From contig NZ_AUUU01000126.1 in the NCBI RefSeq assembly GCF_002760435.1, positions 1 through 32,690 on the forward strand: a stretch of 32,690 bases of DNA, read 5' to 3'. Numbering within the stretch: position 1 is the first letter of the stretch; each line of letters begins with the position of its first letter. Shown piece after piece: positions 7,821 to 16,050 of this stretch. A program made the position numbers and the translations under genes. This stretch comes from Clostridium sp. LS (GTDB taxonomy: Bacteria; Bacillota; Clostridia; Clostridiales; Clostridiaceae). The notes under the pieces were generated by a model, which was not told the DNA's origin, ran no database searches, and saw nothing but the letters and a program-made list of their open reading frames with translations.

Positions 7821-8387
7821 TTATTCAACTAAATTTTCTCCATCTTTAAATGCTCTTAAAGATAACTCGTCAAATATTGCTGAATCAGGAGCATGATTAG
7901 TTCCACAGTAATGAATATTATCCTTTAACTTCCAACCATATAATTCGAATATATCATGAACAAATTTAATGCCCCCTTCACCAATTTTAGGATCTGGGTT
8001 TCCTTGAGCAAATATAGTTATTAACTTTTTACCTGGATGTCTAGGTGTGAAAATGTGTCCTTGACCTTCTTCAATCATTGGAAATGTACGGTCTAACCAA
8101 ACTCTTGCTTGACCTGTAATTTGATAATAATAGATTGGAGAACCAAATACAATAGCATCTGCTGCCTTAATAGCCTCATACATCGGTTGAAGATAATCAT
8201 TAACAGCACAACCGTCATGAGTACGACAATAACCACATCCTTGACAACCACGAATTCCAGGATCATTTAAATCAAATTCCATAATCTCAGCACCTTTAGA
8301 TTTTGCTCCTTTTGCTACTTGTTCTAATAATTTTGCAGTATATCCATTCTTTCTTGGACTACCTTTGAAAATAACTACTTTTGACAT
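7821..8387 (-). CDS. flavodoxin-like NAD(P)H-dependent FMN oxidoreductase
   Basis: 188-aa flavodoxin-fold protein. KGSPRKNGYTAKL at the N-terminus is the FMN-phosphate loop, and GCQGCGYCRTHDGCAVND is the Cys-rich segment of iron-sulfur-flavoprotein-like/NADPH-dependent FMN reductases (four Cys in a tight cluster). FGSPIYYYQITGQ is the usual second flavin block. It likely reduces quinones, azo or other electrophiles using NAD(P)H. The ATG at 8387 follows AAAGGAG. It is divergent from an HxlR regulator, with a promoter whose -35 (TTGTTG 8475-8480) and -10 (TATAAT, 17-base spacer) abut the shared HxlR-type operator. Confidence 0.85.
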   Translation of the reverse strand: MSKVVIFKGSPRKNGYTAKLLEQVAKGAKSKGAEIMEFDLNDPGIRGCQGCGYCRTHDGCAVNDYLQPMYEAIKAADAIVFGSPIYYYQITGQARVWLDRTFPMIEEGQGHIFTPRHPGKKLITIFAQGNPDPKIGEGGIKFVHDIFELYGWKLKDNIHYCGTNHAPDSAIFDELSLRAFKDGENLVE

Positions 8388-8477
8388 TTATATCTCTCCT
8401 TTTAAATACAAGATTTTCTTAAATTAAATTAAGCATCTATTGACTAGCTTTATTATATTAAGTAACATATAAATCAA

Positions 8478-8505
8478 CAAGTACGCAAAAAATATTTAGT
8501 TACTA
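8478..8505. promoter_or_regulatory. HxlR-type operator candidate, locus 1
   Basis: A 28-base segment of the form CAAGTACGCA, 8-base gap, TTAGTTACTA lies between two divergent genes. The same pattern with equal spacing occurs at 28922-28949, again between an HxlR gene and a divergent flavoprotein. Its left edge overlaps the -35 of the oxidoreductase promoter by three bases. An additional inverted pair AGTAAC (8461-8466) / GTTACT (8499-8504) flanks the region. Confidence 0.55.
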
Positions 8506-8535
8506 ATATTTATATAAGTAATGGAGGTTGCATTT

Positions 8536-8856
8536 ATGGAAAACTGTTCTATAGAATATGCTTTAAACATTATAGGTGGCAAATGGAAACTATTAATCCT
8601 TTGGACTATGTCCAAAAATGGAGTTATTCGATTTAATGAATTGCAGCGAAAAGTTGATGGCATATCCAGTCTAATGTTATCAAAAAACTTAAAAGAGCTC
8701 GAAGAAGACTGTCTTATTATCCGTCGTCAATACAATGAAATTCCACCAAGAGTAGAATATGAATTATCAGAACTTAGCCAAAAACTCATAGTTGCTTTAC
8801 AGGTTCTTGGTGAATGGGGAGAGGAAGTTTATAAACATAAACATCCATCTATTTAA
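8536..8856 (+). CDS. HxlR family transcriptional regulator
   Basis: 106-aa winged-helix DUF24/HxlR regulator. The family hallmarks are all present: NIIGGKWKLLILW, the RFNELQRKVDGISSLMLSKNLKELEEDCLI recognition region, and the wing RRQYNEIPPRVEYELSE. The single Cys at position 4 (MENCSIEY) is placed like the redox-sensing Cys of YodB/HypR-type members, so thiol-based sensing of quinones is plausible. Start 8536 is chosen over 8521 because GGAGG (8523-8527) lies the right distance before it. It is divergent from the flavin oxidoreductase it probably controls. Confidence 0.9.
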   Translation: MENCSIEYALNIIGGKWKLLILWTMSKNGVIRFNELQRKVDGISSLMLSKNLKELEEDCLIIRRQYNEIPPRVEYELSELSQKLIVALQVLGEWGEEVYKHKHPSI

Positions 8857-8865
8857 TACATATTT

Positions 8866-8984
8866 TTATATTCACGGAATTTATCATAAACTTTCTTCAG
8901 CAAACAAAATAAGGAGAACCGACTCCATCATCTGGGTTTAGTTCTCCTTTGTTACTTAGGTACATTATTAAATTATCATTTATA
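8866..8984. repeat. dispersed hairpin repeat, copy 1
   Basis: About 120 bases closely resembling 28079-28202: shared TTATATTCAC, ATTTATCAT, AACTTTCTTC, CAAAATAAG, then a hairpin (AAGGAGAAC 8911-8919 with GTTCTCCTT 8941-8949) and TACATTATTAAATTATCATT. It lies just after the HxlR gene and probably acts as its terminator. A shorter third copy is at 29343-29400, again after an HxlR gene. Confidence 0.65.
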
Positions 8985-9054
8985 AAATTTATCCATTCAA
9001 CAAAAAACACAAATCATTTTGTATACTTAATCAGTGTTTCTTGATTATGAATCA

Positions 9055-9405
9055 TTATTTTCTTAAAATCTTATCCATCGCTTTTCCCTTTGCTAATTCA
9101 TCAACTAACTTATCTAAATAGCGAATTTCCTTCATAATTGGTTCTTTAATGTCTTCCACTCGAACACCGCAGACAACTCCTTTAATCAGAGTTCTTAAAG
9201 GATTCATTTGAGGAGCTTCCACAAAGAAAGTTTCAAAATCTGTCTGTTTTTCCAGCTCTGCTTCTAGCTCTTCCTGGCTATATCCTGTCAACCAACTAAT
9301 GATTTCATCAACTTCTGTTTTCGTGCGTCCTTTTTTCTCCGCCTTCGCAACATAAAGGGGATATACACTTGCTACGCTCATTGTATAGATCTTATGTTTT
9401 GTCAT
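9055..9405 (-). CDS. DUF2200 family protein
   Basis: 116-aa small protein opening HKIYTMSVASVYPLYVAKAEKKGRT, then EVDEIISWLTGY, the diagnostic start of DUF2200 proteins; the remainder (TDFETFFVEAPQMNPLRTLIKGVVCGVRVEDI and a Lys-rich helix) also fits the full family length. No function is established; the all-helical pattern and YdhG/DUF1801-like flavour suggest a small cytosolic binding protein. Start ATG 9405 follows GAGG. It stands alone on the minus strand after the methionine aminopeptidase gene. Confidence 0.85.
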   Translation of the reverse strand: MTKHKIYTMSVASVYPLYVAKAEKKGRTKTEVDEIISWLTGYSQEELEAELEKQTDFETFFVEAPQMNPLRTLIKGVVCGVRVEDIKEPIMKEIRYLDKLVDELAKGKAMDKILRK

Positions 9406-9456
9406 GATACATCCTCACTTAAGTAATTTTCTTTATTATAGCACAAAATCATATAA

Positions 9457-10326
9457 TTATTTTGAAATAACTTCTATTCCCTCTTCTGTTACGAGAACCG
9501 TATGTTCCCATTGTGCTGAGAGAGAACCATCAGCGGTCAATACAGTCCATCCATCATTTTCATCTATAAATATTTCATGACTTCCTGAATTTATCATTGG
9601 CTCAATTGTAAATACCATCCCAGGGACTAAAACCATATCTGTTCCTCTTTTTCCAAAATGAAAAACAAATGGTTCTTCATGAATATCTAATCCAACTCCA
9701 TGTCCTCCAAAATCTCTAACTACTGAATATCCATTACTTTCTGCATGTTCCTGAATTGCCGCCCCAACGTCTCCTAAAAAGCCCCAAGGTTTAACTTCTT
9801 CCAAACCTTTATTTAGACATTCCTTAGCTATTTGAACTAATTTCTTAGCTTCTTCATTTACTTCGCCAATCATAAACATCCTTGATGCATCTGAATAATA
9901 TCCATTTAATATAGTAGTTGCATCTACATTTACAATATCACCACTTTTAAGGATAACATCTTTACTTGGTATTCCATGACATACTACATTATTTATTGAT
10001 ACACAAATACTTTTAGGAAATCCATCATAATTAAGAGTTGCCGGAATTCCACCATTAGATATTGTATAATCATATGCTAATTTATCTATTTCCTCTGTTG
10101 TCATGCCTTCTTTGATATTCTCAGCAATTAAGTCTAGAAGACCATTATTAATTTCAGCACTCTTTTTTATTCCTTCAATTTGCTCTTTTGTTTTTATAAG
10201 GTTTCTGGTTGGTACTATATGTCCTTTTCTTTTTAGGCCACTTATCTTTTTATCAAATTCTAAATGACAATTTTTATATTTTAATCCGCTTTTGCACCAA
10301 CATAAATCATTTCTACTTAATACCAT
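9457..10326 (-). CDS. map: methionine aminopeptidase type I with N-terminal SEC-C zinc motif
   Basis: 289-aa metalloprotease that removes the initiator Met. The SEC-C motif (Cys-x-Cys, then Cys-His) occupies residues 9-21, followed by a linker and the pita-bread domain. Metal ligands are visible: Asp in GDIVNVDATT, Asp in YYSDASRMF, His in GHGVGLDIHEEP, Glu in TIEPMI and Glu in WEHTVLV. SEC-C-bearing MetAPs occur in many Clostridia alongside the essential ribosomal-operon copy, so this is likely a second, accessory map. The ATG at 10326 is preferred because GGAG precedes it by 8 bases; 10341 is an alternative. It follows an XRE regulator by about 30 bases. Confidence 0.9.
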   Translation of the reverse strand: MVLSRNDLCWCKSGLKYKNCHLEFDKKISGLKRKGHIVPTRNLIKTKEQIEGIKKSAEINNGLLDLIAENIKEGMTTEEIDKLAYDYTISNGGIPATLNYDGFPKSICVSINNVVCHGIPSKDVILKSGDIVNVDATTILNGYYSDASRMFMIGEVNEEAKKLVQIAKECLNKGLEEVKPWGFLGDVGAAIQEHAESNGYSVVRDFGGHGVGLDIHEEPFVFHFGKRGTDMVLVPGMVFTIEPMINSGSHEIFIDENDGWTVLTADGSLSAQWEHTVLVTEEGIEVISK

Positions 10327-10357
10327 AGTATTATTCTCCATTCAAATATTTATTTTG

Positions 10358-11038
10358 CTATTTAATTGTGCCGCCATGAAAAAAACATTCAAAAACCTTT
10401 ATATCCTCAAAATAAATTTCCTCATGTCCTTGGAACCAATTAAACTCCCCATTAATAATACAATGATATTTATACTGTCCATTTTGATAAATAATAGGCC
10501 CTCTATATGGATTATCCTTCGTTACTAAACTCAAAGCTTCCTTTAAAAAACCACCTGAAAATCTTTCATCTAAAACTCTTCCAGTATAATTCATTGACCA
10601 AATTGGGATATCATCCTGCCATAAACCTTCTTCTCCTGAAAATCTTTCTCCGCCTAAATAAGTATCTATATATTTTAAGCTTCCCTCTGAATATTCTAAG
10701 TCATGAGAATTTGGCCTTGAGGGCCTACATTCTGGCCCTTTTCCAGCATAGGTGGATTTTTTGGCCCTACATAAAAAATCAATTATACTCTCATTTATAT
10801 TGTTAACTTTATTTTCCTCAATATACAAGCGGCAATTTTCCTCATAATCATTAACTAATTTATCAATGCTTACCTTAAAGAACTCACTTAATGCAATTAA
10901 TCTAGCTATATCAGGATAAGACTGTCCTACTTCCCATTTTGCAACTGATTGCCTTGATATACCTAAGAATTCAGCTAATTTTTCTTGTGATAGACCTTTT
11001 GCTTTTCTAAGTATTTGCAATTGTTCTTGAAAACTCAT
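10358..11038 (-). CDS. XRE-family regulator with C-terminal DUF5680 domain
   Basis: 226-aa protein. Residues 1-65 are a classic Cro/C1 HTH (LQILRKAKGLSQEKLAEFLGISRQSVAKWEVGQSYPDIARL). After a linker, residues about 85-226 match the DUF5680 pattern: FLCRAKKSTYAGKG, LEYSEGSLKYIDTYLGGERFSGEEGLW, WSMNYTGRV and a GEFNWFQGHEEIYF end. DUF5680 is found both alone and fused to XRE domains and may sense a ligand, which is not known. Start ATG 11038 follows GGAGGG. Just upstream of map on the same strand, possibly co-transcribed. Confidence 0.85.
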   Translation of the reverse strand: MSFQEQLQILRKAKGLSQEKLAEFLGISRQSVAKWEVGQSYPDIARLIALSEFFKVSIDKLVNDYEENCRLYIEENKVNNINESIIDFLCRAKKSTYAGKGPECRPSRPNSHDLEYSEGSLKYIDTYLGGERFSGEEGLWQDDIPIWSMNYTGRVLDERFSGGFLKEALSLVTKDNPYRGPIIYQNGQYKYHCIINGEFNWFQGHEEIYFEDIKVFECFFHGGTIK

Positions 11039-11223
11039 AGTTTAATCCCTCCTGCTATCAGTATACTGACAATATTATCATGTTTCTACCACTTAAATAT
11101 AACAAAGTTGACAACTAAAAGTTGCATTTAGCAAAAAAGTAATTATAATATCAATCATTTATTAGCTAAAAAGTATTAACACAAAGTAAATTGCAATGAC
11201 AATGAACATTATATTAAAGATAT

Positions 11224-11772
11224 TTATAATCTCAATTTCACCATAAATAATAAATATAATATAACAGGTAATCCTATTGCAGATAGTATTGTGATTACAA
11301 CACGTACTTTTTTCTCATCTCGTAATATAAACAATAAAAACTTATATCCTAAAATACCAACTAATCCACCCAAACAATTTAAAATTATGTCATCAATATC
11401 TGCTGCTCCAATGCCTAAAAGCCCCTGAATGATTTCTGTAAATAAACTCACTTTGAATATAAATAGTAGATTGGTCATTACTCTTTTATTATTTTTAAAT
11501 AGTAGCAAATATGCACCAAGGGGAGTAAAGATAACTATGTTGCCAACCACATTACTAAAAGCGAATCTTTTTATAGTTGCAGAGCCACTAAATATATATT
11601 CCTTTATAGTATAAAAAGGAATGAGATTGATTGACCTCTCTAAAGTTCTTTGACTATTAAACAGATCCAAAAGCGAAACTCTTGATAAGAACAATAGTTT
11701 AATTAAAAAAAGTATGTAAAAAATGAAAACTCCATATAAAAAGACTGTTTCAATTCTCTCTCGTTTATTCAT
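11224..11772 (-). CDS. vanZ: VanZ family membrane protein
   Basis: 182-aa integral membrane protein with about five hydrophobic segments. The VanZ signature is visible: RSINLIPFYTI, then FSNVVGNIVIFTPLGAYL, the E in FTEIIQGLLGIGAADIDDIILNCLGGLVGILGY. VanZ proteins give low-level teicoplanin or lipoglycopeptide tolerance by a mechanism still unclear. It begins at ATG 11772 after GGAGG, 23 bases after vanS, and closes the vanY-vanR-vanS-vanZ operon. Confidence 0.88.
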   Translation of the reverse strand: MNKRERIETVFLYGVFIFYILFLIKLLFLSRVSLLDLFNSQRTLERSINLIPFYTIKEYIFSGSATIKRFAFSNVVGNIVIFTPLGAYLLLFKNNKRVMTNLLFIFKVSLFTEIIQGLLGIGAADIDDIILNCLGGLVGILGYKFLLFILRDEKKVRVVITILSAIGLPVILYLLFMVKLRL

Positions 11773-11795
11773 AATACCTCCATTTTCCTATGTGA

Positions 11796-12911
11796 TTATT
11801 TGATTGGCAGCTTAACTTCAAATATAGTTTTATCATTATTGCTATAGGCCGATATCTTCCCATCATGAAGCTCTATAATATTCTTTGTAATAGATAGCCC
11901 AAGCCCAGATCCCCCTATATCGCTGCTTCTTGATTTTTCTACTCTGTAGAATCTATCAAAAATATGTGGTAAGTCTATTGATGGTATTGCCTGCCCATAA
12001 TTTATAACTTGAACTACGGCCATATTTTCTTCGAGCTTTGTTGCTACATCAACGTAAAAACCATCTTTTCCATACTTAATTGCATTAGATAGTAAATTCT
12101 CAAATGCTCTAACTAGCTTCCCAGCATCTGCATTCACTATTAGCTTATCCTCCGAAAAATCAAGTCTTGATTGCATATCTGCATGTTTAAATTGATATTC
12201 AAAACCTGCAACTACCTGACCTAGTAACTCTACTAAATTAATATCAGCTTTATATAAATTAATAGTATTGTTTTGCATTTTAGTAAGTTCAAATAAATCA
12301 TTAATAAGCACATTTAAAGCTTTTGCTTTTTCAAAGGCTATATTTGCATAATATCTAAGCCTTACTTCATCTTTATATTTGTCATTATCAATAATTTCTA
12401 AATACCCAATTATAGAAGTTAATGGCGTCCTTAAATCATGGGAAACATTTGTTATTAAATCATTTTTAGTTTGCTGAGCTTTTCTTTCCTCTATTGTCCT
12501 CTCTTTAAGCTGCTTTGAGATGTTATTTATATTTTCTACTAAACTTGCAATGTCACCTTTTGACTCAACTTTTATTAGTCTTTCCAAATCTCCACCCGCC
12601 ATTATTTCAGTTTCATCTATAATAGCTGCAAGACTTTTAGATTTTCTATATGTTATTAATAGGTATAGACCCGCAAATAATGTTCCTTCAACAATTACAT
12701 AAGCATAATTTCCGAAAATATTAAAGTTAAGAATCCTCCAAAATTTAAAAATATAATTAATAAATTGAATTTTGGTGTTCATATATAAATAAATTAATAT
12801 CTTACTACTTATATACAAAATTACATAAGTTAATACTGCTGCACCCAATGCATCAGCTAAGGACGATAACCAGTATTTATAGAACCTTTTATTTTTCAAT
12901 TTTATAGCCAA
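11796..12911 (-). CDS. vanS: sensor histidine kinase, VanS-like
   Basis: 371-aa membrane kinase. Two membrane segments (about 15-42 and 68-88) surround a very short outer loop, then a HAMP-like linker. The H-box is TNVSHDLRTPLTSIIGYLE with His158 as phospho-site; N-box LSNAIKYGKDG, F/G2 blocks HIFDRFYRVEKS and GGSGLGLSI follow. The tiny extracytoplasmic region resembles VanS proteins that sense cell-wall stress within the membrane. The start is a TTG at 12911 inside the last 23 bases of vanR, preceded by GGGGGG, so translation is coupled to vanR. Confidence 0.88.
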   Translation of the reverse strand: MAIKLKNKRFYKYWLSSLADALGAAVLTYVILYISSKILIYLYMNTKIQFINYIFKFWRILNFNIFGNYAYVIVEGTLFAGLYLLITYRKSKSLAAIIDETEIMAGGDLERLIKVESKGDIASLVENINNISKQLKERTIEERKAQQTKNDLITNVSHDLRTPLTSIIGYLEIIDNDKYKDEVRLRYYANIAFEKAKALNVLINDLFELTKMQNNTINLYKADINLVELLGQVVAGFEYQFKHADMQSRLDFSEDKLIVNADAGKLVRAFENLLSNAIKYGKDGFYVDVATKLEENMAVVQVINYGQAIPSIDLPHIFDRFYRVEKSRSSDIGGSGLGLSITKNIIELHDGKISAYSNNDKTIFEVKLPIK

Positions 12912-13581
12912 CCCCCCATACAGTATGAATTATCTTATTTCCTTCCATATACTGCTCTATCTTATCCCTAAGTCTGCTCATATGCACCATTACAGTATTA
13001 TTGGATTGAAAATATTTTTCTTTCCATACTCTTTCAAAAATTTCTTCTGCACTAAAAACTCTTCCTCTATTTGTAGCCAATAAGTATAGTATTTCAAACT
13101 CTCTTGCTGTTAAATCTATTTCATTATCCTCAACGGTTACCTTATGCCTGCTCTTATCTATAACCATTGATTCAATTCTTATTTGATCTTCTAAAGTCTG
13201 AATTTTAGTATTTAAAAAATATGCTCTTCTAAGCAATGCTCTTATTCTAACTGTAAGTTCTAATTGATTGAAAGGCTTGCAAACATAGTCATCTGCACCA
13301 GTCATAATCCCTTGAATTTTATCCATATCCTCTGCTTTTGCACTTAACATTAGAATTGGTATATTATAATTTTCTCTTACTCTTCTGCAAACCTCTAGTC
13401 CATCAATATCCGGCATCATTATATCCAAAACTATTAAATGAATTTCTTCCTTATGTAATATGTCCAAAGCCTCCATGCCACAGCCTGCCTTAAAGACACT
13501 ATATCCTTCATTTTTAAGATTTATTTCCAACAAATCTCTTATTGCTTTTTCATCATCTACTACAAGAATATTATTATTCAT
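12889..13581 (-). CDS. vanR: OmpR-family response regulator, VanR-like
   Basis: 230-aa regulator. Receiver domain residues 1-118 carry the acidic pair DDE (9-11), phospho-Asp53 in VLDIMMPDIDG, the Thr/Ser switch in MLSAKAED and Lys in DYVCKPF. The C-terminal winged helix includes IDLTAREFEILYLLATNRGRVFSAEEIFERVW and NTVMVHMSRLRDKI. Together with VanS it is expected to activate the upstream vanY promoter, where a TCGTAAGAAATT element resembles known VanR boxes. Start ATG 13581 after GGAGG, 20 bases beyond vanY. Confidence 0.9.
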   Translation of the reverse strand: MNNNILVVDDEKAIRDLLEINLKNEGYSVFKAGCGMEALDILHKEEIHLIVLDIMMPDIDGLEVCRRVRENYNIPILMLSAKAEDMDKIQGIMTGADDYVCKPFNQLELTVRIRALLRRAYFLNTKIQTLEDQIRIESMVIDKSRHKVTVEDNEIDLTAREFEILYLLATNRGRVFSAEEIFERVWKEKYFQSNNTVMVHMSRLRDKIEQYMEGNKIIHTVWGVGYKIEK

Positions 13582-13601
13582 TTATTCCTCCAAATTTATA
13601 G

Positions 13602-14321
13602 TCATTTTTTTGATTGTGCCAAGTATTCCTCTAATGTAATTCTATTATCATAAATATACTTAGCAGCTTCTTTCCCAACATATCTAATATGCCAAGGCTC
13701 ATATTCAATACCTGTTATATTTTGCTTTCCATAAGGATATCTTATAATAAAACCAAATCTGTAGCAATTTTCTGCAAGCCAGTCCGCTTCTTTTGTTCCT
13801 TTTACGAAATTACCACTTTTGTTTGTAATATCAATACATAGCCCTGTTTGATGTTCGCTAAATCCAGGTTTAGCTACATATGCATCTGCAAGCTTCTTTC
13901 CATTTGTTTTTATCCTGCTAGTATAAACATCTTTTTGTGACTTATATGATCTATAGCCTGAATTACCAAGTAATACAATCCCATCTTCTTTAGCTGCATT
14001 CACTAATTCTTCTAGAGGATTTGCAATAATTCCTGCTACATATTTCTCTTCCTTGTCCGCTCCAGAAGCAAATGGTATATTAGGCACCGTTAATCCGTCT
14101 GGCTTATAGTCTGTGCTTAAACCATTCTCCATATTTACTAAAATCAGCTCTTTCTTTGTATTAGTTTTATTTAAGTTTACCAACTTGTCTTCTTTATTTA
14201 AATCACTTCCAATTTCATCAAGATTTATACCTCTTAATTCTGCAGCCATCCCATCCATCACATACCATAGTCCGCAAATTACTATAATAAATACCAAAAT
14301 CTTTTTGAACACATTTCTCAT
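13602..14321 (-). CDS. vanY: M15B D,D-carboxypeptidase, VanY-like
   Basis: 239-aa zinc peptidase that removes terminal D-Ala from peptidoglycan pentapeptides. An N-terminal membrane anchor (residues 5-22, no lipobox) places the enzyme outside the cell. Catalytic blocks: SGYRSYKSQ (121-129), SEHQTGLCID with zinc ligands His157 and Asp164, and EYEPWHIRYV with the general base Glu208 and third ligand His211. It is the first gene of vanY-vanR-vanS-vanZ. No vanH/vanX/ligase genes are nearby, so the operon probably trims or modulates cell-wall precursors rather than giving full vancomycin resistance (inference). Confidence 0.9.
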   Translation of the reverse strand: MRNVFKKILVFIIVICGLWYVMDGMAAELRGINLDEIGSDLNKEDKLVNLNKTNTKKELILVNMENGLSTDYKPDGLTVPNIPFASGADKEEKYVAGIIANPLEELVNAAKEDGIVLLGNSGYRSYKSQKDVYTSRIKTNGKKLADAYVAKPGFSEHQTGLCIDITNKSGNFVKGTKEADWLAENCYRFGFIIRYPYGKQNITGIEYEPWHIRYVGKEAAKYIYDNRITLEEYLAQSKK

Positions 14322-14353
14322 TATATCTGCTCCTCTTCTAACAACTTAATCTA

Positions 14354-14398
14354 ATTGTAGAAGAATCACTTTACAACTCTTATAAGAATTTCTTACGA
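14354..14398 (-). promoter_or_regulatory. vanY operon promoter with VanR-box-like element
   Basis: On the minus strand TCGTAAGAAATT (14398 to 14387) matches the conserved core known from VanR-regulated promoters (TCGTAnGAAA, from memory). Around it TAAGA recurs at about 10-base steps, as expected for an OmpR-type tandem site. A -10 TACAAT (14354-14359) lies about 27 bases downstream and no -35 hexamer is seen, fitting an activator-dependent promoter. Confidence 0.55.
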
Positions 14399-14431
14399 AA
14401 TCTTAAGTTTTTAATTTCTGATTTTATTTAT

Positions 14432-14459
14432 AAAAATAGAGCAGCTTAAAACTACTCTA
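14432..14459 (-). terminator. terminator of padR
   Basis: TAGAGCAG (14437-14444) pairs with CTACTCTA (14452-14459) with one wobble; on the minus strand the stem is followed by five Ts. It lies just after the padR stop and before the vanY promoter. Confidence 0.65.
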
Positions 14460-14484
14460 TAAAGCTTTTATTTAGTTATTGAAA

Positions 14485-15006
14485 TTATTTTTCATTTCCT
14501 ATATCCTTTAACAGTCCTTCAAACCACTCTATATTTACTAAATGGTGAGAATGTGAATTCTCCAACATTTTTCTGAAATAGGTAGGAATAGTTTCATTAT
14601 GTGCAATAGAGTGTTCTAATAAAGAAATTTTCTTTTTTGTTTCTTCGATTTGTATTTTTATTAGTTTTATTAGATCTTCACTTTTATATTCATCAGCAAA
14701 TAGCATTGCTGCATAAAAAGATAAATTTATATATTCTGTCTTAGAACCATACTTATACATCAATTTTTCAAATTCCCTATCTCCTAGTTCAGTGATGATG
14801 TAATTATTTGTCTCCCTAGTATTATCCGATTGATTAATTTTTTTAATATATTGTTTTTCTTCTAATTGTTGAAGATTATAATAAAATGACCCTTTAGTGA
14901 AGTTTACTATATATTTATAGTGTCTCTCTTCCATCAATGCTAATAATTCATATCCATAAGAACCTGGGTTTTGTTTTAATAAACCTAAAATTAGTAATGG
15001 TATCAA
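14485..15006 (-). CDS. PadR family transcriptional regulator
   Basis: 173-aa regulator. The N-terminal winged helix MIPLLILGLLKQNPGSYGYELLALMEE with GSFYYNLQQLEEKQYIKK is characteristic of PadR, and a long C-terminal helix bundle (VirR-type 'Vir_act_alpha_C') gives dimerisation. The start is TTG at 15006 with AAAGGAGGTGC in front; there is no better ATG. It follows the sialate O-acetylesterase-like gene by 54 bases and is probably co-transcribed with it from a promoter decorated with two palindromes, which PadR may bind. Confidence 0.88.
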   Translation of the reverse strand: MIPLLILGLLKQNPGSYGYELLALMEERHYKYIVNFTKGSFYYNLQQLEEKQYIKKINQSDNTRETNNYIITELGDREFEKLMYKYGSKTEYINLSFYAAMLFADEYKSEDLIKLIKIQIEETKKKISLLEHSIAHNETIPTYFRKMLENSHSHHLVNIEWFEGLLKDIGNEK

Positions 15007-15060
15007 GAAAGCACCTCCTTTATGTTCTTCATCAAAATTATATTAAAAGTTATCTCATAA

Positions 15061-15927
15061 TTATAAGTTTTTATCATTGTTTATTTCCATCACTTGAGAT
15101 GCGAATTCCTCATATGATATTTTTCCTAATGCAAAATCCATACTCTTCATATATATCTTTTCTGTTTTTGTATGTGTTCTAGAATTATTTATATTTAGCA
15201 GCTCATTTTCATTAACTAATGGCTCCAATACATGTTGTTTACTAGAAAATGCTTCAAAATATCTTAAACCAAATTTTCTTTGAGAAATTGCATCAATGTG
15301 GATACCATCAGGATTAGAAGTTAAACCTGAGGCTGTGACAAAGTAACAATTATCTTGTTCAAAGGCAAATTTTTGTAACTCTTGATTAATGAGAGTATAT
15401 TCGGTACAACTCTTTCCAAATCCTTCTTTGCCTAAAAAATCCCCTAAGCCACCAATAATGATTGGAATATCTGGAGCGCTTAACTCCTTTCTAAGAGTCT
15501 CAATAATTAAAAGTAGTTTTTTATAATAAACTTTGTAGTTACCATTAGCACTATCACTTTCTCCTTGATGCCATAGAATTCCTGTGAGCTTGCTATTTTG
15601 CATAGCAAATTTAGCTTCGGTTATTGCATGTCTAAAAAGCACTCCCTCTACAGCCCACTCATCTAATGTGCTTCCACCTTCAGCACAAGGAATCAATCCA
15701 ATAGTATCTTCTTGGTTTTGACGACACCATGCATCTGCAAATGAACCCGCCAGACTTATTCCTGAAACAGGACGATCATAATTGATGGGCTCGGTCATCA
15801 TCTGCCATCTACCATTCCTGAGCATTTGTATTCTTTCATTATAAATTGGGGGCACCTCATGAATAAACCCACGCCCAGCCATATTTGACTGTCCTATCAT
15901 TAAAAACGATTTAATCATTTTTTTCAT
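15061..15927 (-). CDS. sialate O-acetylesterase / SASA-domain carbohydrate esterase
   Basis: 288-aa SGNH-fold esterase of the SASA family (carbohydrate esterase family 6-like). Block I is FLMIGQSNMAGRG (Ser nucleophile in GQSNM), GLIPCAEGGSTLDEW is the Gly block, WHQGESDS the third block and DGIHIDAISQRKFG carries the Asp-x-x-His. Known members remove acetyl groups from sialic acid or xylan. There is no signal peptide, so it acts inside the cell on imported sugars. The C-terminal 50 residues (after the DGIH block) look helical and not typical of the family. Head of a two-gene unit with padR. Confidence 0.85.
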   Translation of the reverse strand: MKKMIKSFLMIGQSNMAGRGFIHEVPPIYNERIQMLRNGRWQMMTEPINYDRPVSGISLAGSFADAWCRQNQEDTIGLIPCAEGGSTLDEWAVEGVLFRHAITEAKFAMQNSKLTGILWHQGESDSANGNYKVYYKKLLLIIETLRKELSAPDIPIIIGGLGDFLGKEGFGKSCTEYTLINQELQKFAFEQDNCYFVTASGLTSNPDGIHIDAISQRKFGLRYFEAFSSKQHVLEPLVNENELLNINNSRTHTKTEKIYMKSMDFALGKISYEEFASQVMEINNDKNL

Positions 15928-16050
15928 CCTTTCTTATGTTTAATCTTTATGAAGAAATAATTCCAATTATCAATAAATATAAAGCAGCTACTTATTTAAT
16001 TCGTGGCTTTATTAGATTTTCCTAAATATGAAAAACTAATAAATTTATGA

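Noticed and set aside
11224..14321. Full vancomycin-resistance cluster
   Set aside because: Only vanY, vanR, vanS and vanZ are present. No ligase, vanH or vanX gene is visible anywhere in the window, so high-level resistance cannot be claimed.
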